Below, in pieces: positions 1 to 7,292 of a DNA stretch of 7,473 nt. The stretch spans positions 1 through 7,473 of the forward strand of contig USKR01000053.1 of NCBI GenBank assembly GCA_900555215.1, written 5' to 3'. Under the pieces are notes generated by a model, which saw nothing but the letters and a program-made list of their open reading frames with translations, was not told the DNA's origin and made no database searches. Source of the DNA: an uncultured Ruminococcus sp. (GTDB lineage: Bacteria > Bacillota > Clostridia > Lachnospirales > Lachnospiraceae). Positions within the stretch are counted from its first letter, which is position 1. Every line of letters begins with the position of its first letter. The translations under genes and the position numbers were made by a program.

Positions 1-44
1 TAAAATAAATCAAGTGAAAAATGAACCAGCCATCCCCAAAACTG

Positions 45-73
45 TTGACATACCTTTTGAATTTTTGTAGTAT
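45..73 (+). promoter_or_regulatory. guaB promoter (sigma-A type)
   Basis: A perfect -35 box TTGACA at 45-50 is followed after 17 bases by TAGTAT at 68-73 (4 of 6 matches to TATAAT). The expected start point near 80 leaves a leader of only about 45 bases before guaB, which is too short for a purine riboswitch. I saw no recognisable operator around it. Confidence 0.7.
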
Positions 74-82
74 ATCAGATAA

Positions 83-1579
<1,497 letters not shown>

Positions 1580-1607
1580 AAAACATTGCGTGTGTGAAGA
1601 ATAAGTA

Positions 1608-1652
1608 AAAAGCAGGGAGGACGGGAAGAAATTCCTTGTCAATCCTGCTTTT
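1608..1652 (+). terminator. Probable intrinsic terminator of guaB
   Basis: AAAAGCAGG (1608-1616) pairs with CCTGCTTTT (1644-1652). Inside this stem GAC (1620-1622) can pair with GTC (1638-1640), and GGAA (1624-1627) with TTCC (1632-1635), around a GAAA loop. The trailing T-run is short (TTTTC) and is shared with the stem, so termination may be partial. The A-run on the 5' side would give a short U-run in the opposite direction too. The -35 box of the rpsB promoter lies inside the 3' arm. Confidence 0.6.
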
Positions 1653-1664
1653 CTGTGCTATACT
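1636..1664 (+). promoter_or_regulatory. rpsB-tsf promoter with extended -10
   Basis: TTGTCA (1636-1641, 5 of 6 matches) and TATACT (1659-1664, 5 of 6 matches) are separated by exactly 17 bases. A TGC directly before the -10 box (1656-1658) makes it an extended -10 element. This is the best promoter in the window, fitting high expression of a ribosomal operon. Transcription should begin near 1671, giving a leader of about 112 bases. Confidence 0.85.
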
Positions 1665-1670
1665 ACAAAC

Positions 1671-1769
1671 GTTGCAAAAAAACACGCATGCGGTTTTTTC
1701 TGAAGGTGCCTAAGCCGGCTTGCCGGACGGTCTCGGAAAACTAAAACATGCGGAAGTACAAAACCAAAT
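1671..1769 (+). promoter_or_regulatory. Structured 5' leader of rpsB mRNA
   Basis: The predicted leader contains several self-complementary blocks. AAAAAAC (1677-1683) can pair with GTTTTTT (1693-1699) around a CGCATGCG core. A perfect 10-base palindrome AAGCCGGCTT lies at 1712-1721, and CCGG (1715-1718) can pair with CCGG (1723-1726) over a CTTG loop. CATGCGG occurs twice (1687-1693 and 1747-1753). Ribosomal protein mRNAs often have leaders bound by their own product, and S2 autogenous control is known in gamma-proteobacteria. I do not recognise this leader as a named RNA family, so an S2-binding role is inference. Confidence 0.4.
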
Positions 1770-1774
1770 GGAGG
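1770..1774 (+). promoter_or_regulatory. Ribosome binding site deciding the rpsB start
   Basis: GGAGG lies eight bases before the ATG at 1783. The reading frame is open further upstream to a TTG at 1720, but that codon has no Shine-Dalgarno sequence and falls in the hairpin-forming leader. The 21 extra residues would also precede the conserved S2 N terminus. The ATG at 1783 is therefore the start. Confidence 0.9.
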
Positions 1775-1782
1775 AAAGAAAC

Positions 1783-2541
1783 ATGAGTGTTATTTCAATG
1801 AAACAGCTTTTGGAAGCAGGTGTTCATTTCGGACATCAGACAAGAAGATGGAACCCTAAGATGGCTCCGTACATCTACACAGAGAGAAACGGTATCTACA
1901 TCATTGACCTGCAGAAATCCGTAGGCATGGTAGACGATGCATATAATGCTGTTTCTGACATCGCTGCTGAGGGCGGCACGATCCTTTTCGTAGGAACAAA
2001 GAAGCAGGCACAGGATGCGATCAAGACAGAGGCAGAGCGCTGCGGAATGTTCTATGTAAACGAGAGATGGCTGGGCGGTATGCTCACAAACTTCAAGACG
2101 ATCCAGAGCCGTGTAAAACGTCTCAAAGAGATCGAGGCAATGTCAGAGGACGGAACATTCGATGTACTTCCGAAGAAGGAAGTTATCGCTCTGAAAAAAG
2201 AGTGGGCTAAGCTTGAGAAGAACCTGGGCGGTATCAAAGAGATGAAGAAACTTCCGGACGCGATTTTCGTAGTTGACCCGAAGAAGGAAAGGATTTGCGT
2301 ACAGGAAGCTCATACACTGGGAATCCCGCTGATTGGTATCTGCGATACAAACTGTGATCCGGAAGAGCTTGACTACGTAATCCCGGGTAACGATGATGCG
2401 ATCAGAGCTGTAAAACTGATCGTTTCCAAGATGGCTGACGCTGTCATCGAGGCTAACCAGGGCGCGACAGAAGAGGATTACTATGAAGCAGAGGCGGCAG
2501 AAGAGGCGGCAGAGGAAGCTGAAGAGGCTGTTGAAGAGTAA
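1783..2541 (+). CDS. rpsB: 30S ribosomal protein S2
   Basis: S2 is a late-assembling small-subunit protein at the head-body junction on the back of the 30S, needed for S1 binding where S1 exists and for initiation. The 252-residue product has the first S2 signature, [16 protein letters not shown], near residues 11-26. It also has the helical region with [10 protein letters not shown] and the second signature PDAIFVVDP, followed by [15 protein letters not shown] and [10 protein letters not shown]. The last 24 residues (229-252) are a disordered tail made almost only of Glu and Ala with two Tyr; acidic C-terminal extensions are common in S2 of Clostridia. Codon use is biased, as expected for a highly expressed gene. 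It is first in an operon with tsf, with a 107-base gap that holds a hairpin. Identity is certain; the start is chosen from the ribosome binding site. Confidence 0.98.
   Translation: MSVISMKQLLEAGVHFGHQTRRWNPKMAPYIYTERNGIYIIDLQKSVGMVDDAYNAVSDIAAEGGTILFVGTKKQAQDAIKTEAERCGMFYVNERWLGGMLTNFKTIQSRVKRLKEIEAMSEDGTFDVLPKKEVIALKKEWAKLEKNLGGIKEMKKLPDAIFVVDPKKERICVQEAHTLGIPLIGICDTNCDPEELDYVIPGNDDAIRAVKLIVSKMADAVIEANQGATEEDYYEAEAAEEAAEEAEEAVEE
2491..2514 (+). repeat. Two 12-bp tandem units in the S2 acidic tail
   Basis: GAGGCGGCAGAA (2491-2502) is followed directly by GAGGCGGCAGAG (2503-2514), with one mismatch. Each unit encodes Glu-Ala-Ala-Glu, and degenerate copies continue to the stop codon. The tail may lengthen or shorten by slippage without breaking the frame. 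Confidence 0.6.
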
Positions 2542-2550
2542 GAGATCCTG

Positions 2551-2584
2551 AAAAGCTTCAGTCTGACAAAAGGCTGGAGCTTTT
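2551..2584 (+). terminator. Intercistronic hairpin between rpsB and tsf, possible attenuator
   Basis: AAAAGCTTCAGTC (2551-2563) pairs over 13 positions with GGCTGGAGCTTTT (2572-2584), with two G-U pairs, around an eight-base loop. Outer bases CCTGA (2547-2551) and TCAGG (2591-2595) are also complementary. The four T residues are part of the stem and GCTTC follows, so it lacks a full T-run. Because tsf has no convincing promoter of its own, this is more likely a partial terminator or RNA processing and stability element setting the S2 to EF-Ts ratio than a full stop. Confidence 0.55.
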
Positions 2585-2648
2585 GCTTCATCAGGAATGG
2601 AGCGGTATATAGAAGCGATAAATCAATGATTAAACGGAGGAATTTATC

Positions 2649-3572
2649 ATGGCAATCACAGCAGGAATGGTAAAAGAATTAAGAGAGATGACAGGCGCAG
2701 GAATGATGGACTGCAAGAAGGCTCTCACAGAGACAAACGGAGATATGGACGCTGCTATTGAGTTCTTAAGAAAGAACGGACAGGCAAAGGCTGAGAAGAA
2801 AGCAGGCAGGATCGCAGCAGAGGGTATTGTTAAAGCAGTTGTTAAGGATGACAAGCTTGCAGCAATCGTAGAAGTTAACTCTGAGACAGACTTCGTTGCA
2901 AAGAACGATGAGTTCCAGGGATTTGTTGACACTGTTGTAAATCAGATCGTTGAATCTGACGCGGCAGATATGGATGCATTCATGGCAGAGCCGTGGGCAG
3001 CGGACAATTCCAAGACAGTGAAGGACGCTCTGGTAGAGAAGATCGCAGTGATCGGTGAGAACCTGAACATCAGAAGATTTGAGAAAGTCAGCGCAGAAAA
3101 CGGATGCGTTGTATCTTATATCCACGGTGGCGGACGTATCGGCGTTCTTGTTGCGGCAGATACAGATGTTGTGAACGATGAGATCAAAACATGCTTAAAG
3201 AACGTGGCAATGCAGGTTGCTGCTATGTCCCCGAAGTATGTATCCCGCGATGAGGTTTCTCAGGAATACATGGATCATGAGAAAGAGATTCTTCTTGCTC
3301 AGGCTAAGAAAGAAAATCCGGAGAAGCCGGATAACATTATCGAGAAGATGATCATCGGACGTCTCAACAAAGAGATGAAAGAGATCTGCCTTCTGGATCA
3401 GGTATATGTTCAGGACAGTGACCTTACAGTTGCAAAATATGTTGACAAGGTTGCAAAAGAGAACAATGCTAAGATGACAGTTAAGAAGTTTGTTCGCTTC
3501 GAGACCGGAGAAGGTATCGAGAAGAAGCAGGAGAACTTCGCTGAAGAAGTAGCTGCACAGATGGGAATGTAA
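2649..3572 (+). CDS. tsf: Translation elongation factor Ts
   Basis: EF-Ts is the guanine nucleotide exchange factor for EF-Tu, releasing GDP so EF-Tu can be recharged with GTP in the cytoplasm. The 307-residue product begins with a UBA-like helical domain (about 1-50, with VKELREMTGAGMMDCKKAL). The core follows, with TDFVAKN from Thr80: the conserved Asp81 and Phe82 intrude into the EF-Tu G domain. The YIHGGGRIGVLV strand belongs to the core subdomains. It is somewhat longer than the E. coli protein (283 residues). The ATG has GGAGG (2636-2640) eight bases upstream. It is second in the rpsB operon and is followed by a strong terminator, so the operon ends here. The close pairing of rpsB and tsf is conserved across most bacteria. 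Identity is certain. Confidence 0.98.
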   Translation: MAITAGMVKELREMTGAGMMDCKKALTETNGDMDAAIEFLRKNGQAKAEKKAGRIAAEGIVKAVVKDDKLAAIVEVNSETDFVAKNDEFQGFVDTVVNQIVESDAADMDAFMAEPWAADNSKTVKDALVEKIAVIGENLNIRRFEKVSAENGCVVSYIHGGGRIGVLVAADTDVVNDEIKTCLKNVAMQVAAMSPKYVSRDEVSQEYMDHEKEILLAQAKKENPEKPDNIIEKMIIGRLNKEMKEICLLDQVYVQDSDLTVAKYVDKVAKENNAKMTVKKFVRFETGEGIEKKQENFAEEVAAQMGM

Positions 3573-3602
3573 TGCGGACTTTACATTGATATTCTGATGA
3601 TC

Positions 3603-3649
3603 AAGCCCTTATAAATGGCGTGTATACGTTGTTTATAGGGGCTTTTTTT
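3603..3649 (+). terminator. Intrinsic terminator of the rpsB-tsf operon
   Basis: AAGCCCTTATAAA (3603-3615) pairs with TTTATAGGGGCTT (3632-3644) through 13 pairs including one G-U. A further inner stem of TGGCG with CGTTG is possible. Seven T residues (3643-3649) follow. It lies 30 bases after the tsf stop codon and is the clearest terminator in the window. Confidence 0.92.
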
Positions 3650-3687
3650 ACTCTGTTTTGCAGATGACCGGCAAGAGATATGCTTGA

Positions 3688-3716
3688 TTGACTTTTTCGG
3701 GAAACCGTTATAAAGT
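3688..3716 (+). promoter_or_regulatory. Probable promoter of the helicase gene
   Basis: TTGACT (3688-3693, 5 of 6 matches) precedes either TATAAA (3709-3714) at a short 15-base spacing or TAAAGT (3711-3716) at 17 bases. An overlapping TTGATT (3684-3689) would give 19 bases to TATAAA. The spacing is imperfect, which suggests a moderate promoter. It sits directly after the tsf terminator, so the helicase is transcribed independently of the ribosomal operon. Confidence 0.6.
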
Positions 3717-3740
3717 GGACATAAATATGAAGCATAAACG

Positions 3741-3749
3741 GGGGAGAGG
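3741..3749 (+). promoter_or_regulatory. Ribosome binding site of the helicase; start choice
   Basis: The purine run GGGGAGAGG directly abuts the first ATG (3750), and a second ATG follows at 3753. The core GGGGAG (3741-3746) stands three bases from the first and six from the second. The second ATG has the better spacing, so the protein may begin one residue later than annotated. Confidence 0.6.
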
Positions 3750-6458
3750 ATGATGATAAATATTTATGACAATTTATTGCGGTTTAAGGGAACGTGGAGA
3801 GACTATCAGGAGAGAGTGCTGGAAAATTCTCAAAGATATCTTGCGGACAGAAAGCTGCACATAGTTGCAGCTCCGGGTTCCGGCAAGACAACGCTTGGAA
3901 TTGAATTGATCAGGCGTCTGGGCGTGCCCTGCCTGATCCTCTCTCCGAGTATTACGATCAGGCAGCAATGGCTGGAACGCATAACGGACGGGTTTCTCAT
4001 AGATGGCTGCAGCCCGGAGCCGATCCTCTCCAATGACCTTAAAAATATGAAAATGATCACAGCTGTTACTTATCAGGCTCTGTACAGTGCTGTGAAACAT
4101 TATGAAGGAGCGCTGGAAGACCAGGGCGAGGAAGCGGATGACGGCGAAGAAGATCAAGAGAAAAGAGAAAATGTAGACTTCCGGGATTTTGACCTCTTTG
4201 AAGCTGTAAAAAAAGCGGGAATAAAGACGATCTGTCTGGATGAGGCGCATCATCTGAGGAGCGAATGGTGGAAAGCGCTGGAAGCATTTATGAAAGAGAT
4301 GGCCGGCGCGGCAGTAATTTCTCTGACAGCTACGCCGCCATATGATAGTACGCCGAGTCAGTGGAAACGGTATATCGATCTGTGTGGTCCTATTGACGAA
4401 GAAATTTCTACTCCGGAATTGGTGAGAGAGGGGAGCTTATGTCCTCATGAGGATTACATCTATTTTAACTGGCCGGCAGGAGACGAACTGAGGGAGATTA
4501 AAGAATACTGGAAAAGGACGGCGCAGGTAAGAGACGAGCTGCTGGCAGGCAATGAGTTTACCCGGATGATCGCAACCCATAAAGGGCTTGCAGATCCGGA
4601 AGGATACAGTGAAAAGTTTTTGGATAACCCAAGATATTTTTCTGCACTCCTGATTTTTTGTCAGGCACAGGGAATTCCATTTTCTCCATATCTGAAAGAC
4701 CTGATCGGCACCGAGGGGGAACTTCCAAGGCTGAATGACGAGTGGCTGGAGGTTCTCATGCAGGGATTTTTGTACGATGACATGGAATCTTATCAGGTTC
4801 CGGAGGAGAAGAGAACCGCGCTTTTGAAAAAGTTAAAAGAAGCAGGGTGCATTTATCGGAAAAAGGTCTGTCTGACACACAAAGATGTAATGCAGAAAAT
4901 TCTGGTCAAAAGCAAGGGAAAGCTGGAAAGTATCGGAAGGATTACGGATGCAGAGTATCAGAGTATGGGCGGCCGCATGAGGCTTTTGATCCTTTGCGAT
5001 TATATAAAGAAGGAGAAGCTTTCTGTTGTGGGTACGCAGCAGGAAATGACTGCGGAGATCGGCGCGGTACCAATCTTTGAGTTTTTGAGAAGAAAGCAGA
5101 GAGAGGGCATCCGTCTGGGATGCCTGAGCGGAAGTGTGGTCATTATTCCAGCGGATACAGAAGAAAAAATCCTGGGAATGCTGGACAAGAAGAAGTGTGA
5201 AGAGAACCTGATCCCGATCGGGGATACCGGCTATGGGAGGCTTCAGGTAAAGGGAAAGCAGACGCATGTGGTGTCAGCGGTGACAGAACTTTTTGAGCAG
5301 GGGGAGATCAATGCTTTAGTCGGAACAAAATCGCTTCTGGGAGAAGGCTGGGACGCTCCATGCATAAATTCTTTGATTCTGGCTACCTATGTGGGGTCTT
5401 TTATGCTTAGCAACCAGATGAGGGGAAGGACAATCCGGACAGACCAAAATGACCCGGAAAAAACAGGAAATATCTGGCATCTGGCTTGTATTTTTCCGCG
5501 GAAAGAAGGGAAGAAAAAGCATGCGGATTTTTCCGGGGATTATGAGACGCTGGTCCGCAGATTTGACACATTTCTCGGGGTATCATGGGAAAACCCGGTG
5601 ATCGAGAGCGGGATAGGGCGGCTTGGAATCCCTGAATTTGACACAAAAGAAGAGATGGAAGAAATTAATCAGAGGATGCTTTCCCGTGCATCGGACAGAG
5701 CAGGACTTTGCAGGCGGTGGGAAAGCGCGATGAAAGAAATCCGGGGTGAGATGGAAGTTCAGCAGGCAGAAGATATTCGGGACAGCGAGGCTGCGACTGG
5801 CTATTTGTTTGTTCACGCATTAGGAATGGCGATACTCAGCGTTGTTCTGGCAGTCCTGTCATTCGTGGGAAGGGTCTTTCTGGAAACAGGATATTTGTTG
5901 TCTTTCGGTCTTTCGATAGTGCTGTGGGCGGTTACTTTCCTGGCATTTGCAGGCATTGCCAAATATGGGATCCGGCTCTTTAAGTTCAGTACGCCGGAAC
6001 GGAGAATGAGGCGGCTTGGCCAGGCGGTGGCAGATGCTCTGACTGAGCTCGGAGAGCTGGAGGATCCGGAACACTGCCGGGTTGAAGTGGAATCTGCACA
6101 TGGAGCTCTGATCGCGGTCTGGCTCAAAGGAGGAACCATGCGTGATAAAACGGTGTTTGCCTCTTGTATGGAAGAACTCTGGGGGATTATTGATAATCCC
6201 AGATATCTGCTGATGCGTAAGACTGCCGGGAAGCACGGCAAAGAATTTTATGCAGTTCCGGAGATTTTCGGAAAACAGAAGGAGCGGGCATATACATTTG
6301 AACGCCAGATCCGCAGAGCGCTGGGAAGTTTCCAGGTCGTCTATACGCGGACGCCGGAAGGACGGAAGACTTTGCTGAGGGCAAGGACCAGGTCTTTCGT
6401 TAATAAAAATCAGTCAGTGCTTAAGGGACGGAAAGTTGCGAAAGGAAAGTATGAATAA
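3750..6458 (+). CDS. Membrane-anchored DEAH-box SF2 helicase/translocase with unknown C-terminal domain
   Basis: This 902-residue protein is an ATP-driven nucleic acid motor of superfamily 2, closest in style to the ResIII/type I and III restriction-helicase group. RecA domain 1 has RDYQ near 17-20, Walker A APGSGKTT (41-48, Lys46), Walker B with DEAH at 164-167, and motif III TAT at 193-195. An acidic loop occupies 123-140. A mostly helical insertion covers roughly 240-405. RecA domain 2 has GEGWDAP (531-537) and the arginine-finger motif QMRGRTIR (556-563). Helices at 635-680 lead to two hydrophobic segments, about 686-707 and 715-737, separated by RVFLETG. The following RLFKFSTPERRMRRLG is strongly basic, which predicts a hairpin with both ends in the cytoplasm. 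Residues 748-902 form an unassigned domain ending in a Lys/Arg-rich tail. There is no signal peptide, nuclease motif or methylase. All ATPase motifs are intact. The substrate (DNA or RNA) and process are unknown; defence, DNA uptake or membrane-linked repair are guesses only. Confidence 0.9.
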   Translation: MMINIYDNLLRFKGTWRDYQERVLENSQRYLADRKLHIVAAPGSGKTTLGIELIRRLGVPCLILSPSITIRQQWLERITDGFLIDGCSPEPILSNDLKNMKMITAVTYQALYSAVKHYEGALEDQGEEADDGEEDQEKRENVDFRDFDLFEAVKKAGIKTICLDEAHHLRSEWWKALEAFMKEMAGAAVISLTATPPYDSTPSQWKRYIDLCGPIDEEISTPELVREGSLCPHEDYIYFNWPAGDELREIKEYWKRTAQVRDELLAGNEFTRMIATHKGLADPEGYSEKFLDNPRYFSALLIFCQAQGIPFSPYLKDLIGTEGELPRLNDEWLEVLMQGFLYDDMESYQVPEEKRTALLKKLKEAGCIYRKKVCLTHKDVMQKILVKSKGKLESIGRITDAEYQSMGGRMRLLILCDYIKKEKLSVVGTQQEMTAEIGAVPIFEFLRRKQREGIRLGCLSGSVVIIPADTEEKILGMLDKKKCEENLIPIGDTGYGRLQVKGKQTHVVSAVTELFEQGEINALVGTKSLLGEGWDAPCINSLILATYVGSFMLSNQMRGRTIRTDQNDPEKTGNIWHLACIFPRKEGKKKHADFSGDYETLVRRFDTFLGVSWENPVIESGIGRLGIPEFDTKEEMEEINQRMLSRASDRAGLCRRWESAMKEIRGEMEVQQAEDIRDSEAATGYLFVHALGMAILSVVLAVLSFVGRVFLETGYLLSFGLSIVLWAVTFLAFAGIAKYGIRLFKFSTPERRMRRLGQAVADALTELGELEDPEHCRVEVESAHGALIAVWLKGGTMRDKTVFASCMEELWGIIDNPRYLLMRKTAGKHGKEFYAVPEIFGKQKERAYTFERQIRRALGSFQVVYTRTPEGRKTLLRARTRSFVNKNQSVLKGRKVAKGKYE

Positions 6459-6518
6459 GAGTCCCTCTGCCTGAAAAAATAATCAAGAAACACAGACGAT
6501 CTGTCCGGAGGTTAGAAA

Positions 6519-7292
6519 ATGGATCATAAACTTGTAATGGATACTGCAGTTCTCGCGGGAGAAATACTGTTAAAGAGCGGGGCGGAGACGTACCGGGTGG
6601 AGGATACGATGAAGCACATCCTGAACACGGGAAATACGGAGACAGCGGAAGCTCTTGTGATGCTGACCGGGATCGTGGCGACGGCAGAAGATCCTGGAAT
6701 GCAGCCGCTAACCGTGATGCGGAGAGTGAATGGCCGGGGAACGAATATTTACCGCATTATTGCGGTCAATGATATTTCCAGGCAGTACTGTTCCGGGAAA
6801 ATAAGTCTGGAAGAGGCATATGACACCCTGAGAAATCTGGAGAGAAGGCAGTATTCTACAGCGGTATATAATATAGCGACAGTGCTTGTCCCCATGGGGT
6901 TTGCCCCTCTCTGGGGAGGGGGACTTAAGGAGGTCGCCGCCTCGGCTGTCGTAGGTGGAGTGCTGGCTCTTATAATGACTGCAGGAAAAAGGGTGAGGGC
7001 AGGAGGCTTCTTCCTGAATGCGGTCTGCGCGGCCGGGACTACGGCCGCATCGATCCTGATCCGCTGTCTGTATCCGTCGTTGAATGTGGACACGCTGATC
7101 ATCAGCGGTCTCATGCCGCTTGTACCTGGGATGGCAGTTACAAATGCGGTCCGCGATACGCTGAGGCACGATTTTATATCAGGGGGAGCCAGAGTGCTGG
7201 AAGCGTTTATGACCGCGGCGGCCATTGCGCTCGGCGCGGGTGCCGGGATGCTGTTTATGCAGCTGCTTGGTCCGGGAGGTGGGTTTTTATGA
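6519..7292 (+). CDS. ThrE/YjjP-like exporter subunit (threonine/serine exporter family, N-terminal half)
   Basis: This 257-residue protein matches the ThrE family large subunit (PF06738-type, also called DUF1212). It represents the N-terminal half of the single-chain amino acid exporter ThrE of Corynebacterium, and the E. coli counterpart is YjjP. A cytoplasmic segment of about 110 residues carries the signature SGAETYRVED (20-29) and a second conserved block, RVNGRGTNIYRI. Some five hydrophobic segments follow (roughly 113-132, 136-157, 166-187, 190-211 and 228-253), with the hallmark PLVPG and TNAVRDTLR at 200-214 leading into SGGARVLEA. The ATG has GGAGG (6507-6511) seven bases upstream. 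It starts 60 bases after the helicase stop with no terminator or clear promoter, so cotranscription is plausible. Its partner subunit overlaps by four bases. Substrate is not predictable from sequence: threonine/serine for ThrE, and succinate was reported for YjjPB. Confidence 0.9.
   Translation: MDHKLVMDTAVLAGEILLKSGAETYRVEDTMKHILNTGNTETAEALVMLTGIVATAEDPGMQPLTVMRRVNGRGTNIYRIIAVNDISRQYCSGKISLEEAYDTLRNLERRQYSTAVYNIATVLVPMGFAPLWGGGLKEVAASAVVGGVLALIMTAGKRVRAGGFFLNAVCAAGTTAASILIRCLYPSLNVDTLIISGLMPLVPGMAVTNAVRDTLRHDFISGGARVLEAFMTAAAIALGAGAGMLFMQLLGPGGGFL

Noticed and set aside
1..44. Search for the end of an upstream gene or a riboswitch before guaB
   Set aside because: The 44 bases are AT-rich with no hairpin or identifiable reading frame end; nothing can be claimed from so little sequence.
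1720..1782. N-terminal extension of S2 from an upstream TTG
   Set aside because: No Shine-Dalgarno sequence precedes it, it lies in the hairpin-rich leader, and the conserved S2 sequence begins at the ATG at 1783, which has GGAGG at ideal spacing.
2583..2611. Possible tsf promoter TTGCTT-N17-TATATA
   Set aside because: The -35 box matches only three of six bases and overlaps the intercistronic hairpin; too weak to annotate.
4847..5080. Plus-strand open frame of 77 codons in another frame inside the helicase
   Set aside because: It overlaps a clearly coding frame containing conserved helicase sequence and has no supporting motif or ribosome binding site.
3750..6458. Restriction-modification or known defence system (type I/III, Zorya, Hachiman, DISARM)
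   Set aside because: The motor resembles restriction helicases, but no nuclease motif, methyltransferase, specificity subunit or known partner gene is present in the window, so no named system can be assigned.
6451..6474. Seven-codon ORF overlapping the helicase stop codon, preceded by AAAGGAAAG
   Set aside because: Too short to be supported as a gene; most likely chance at the end of a basic tail.
6492..6504. Small hairpin ACAGA-CGA-TCTGT before the exporter gene
   Set aside because: Only five pairs with a three-base loop and no T-run, so not a terminator; it may slightly affect translation but cannot be supported.
7029..7048. Perfect inverted repeat GCGGCCG / CGGCCGC in the exporter gene
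   Set aside because: It encodes part of an Ala/Thr-rich membrane helix (Ala-Ala-Gly-Thr-Thr-Ala-Ala) and is explained by GC-rich alanine codons.
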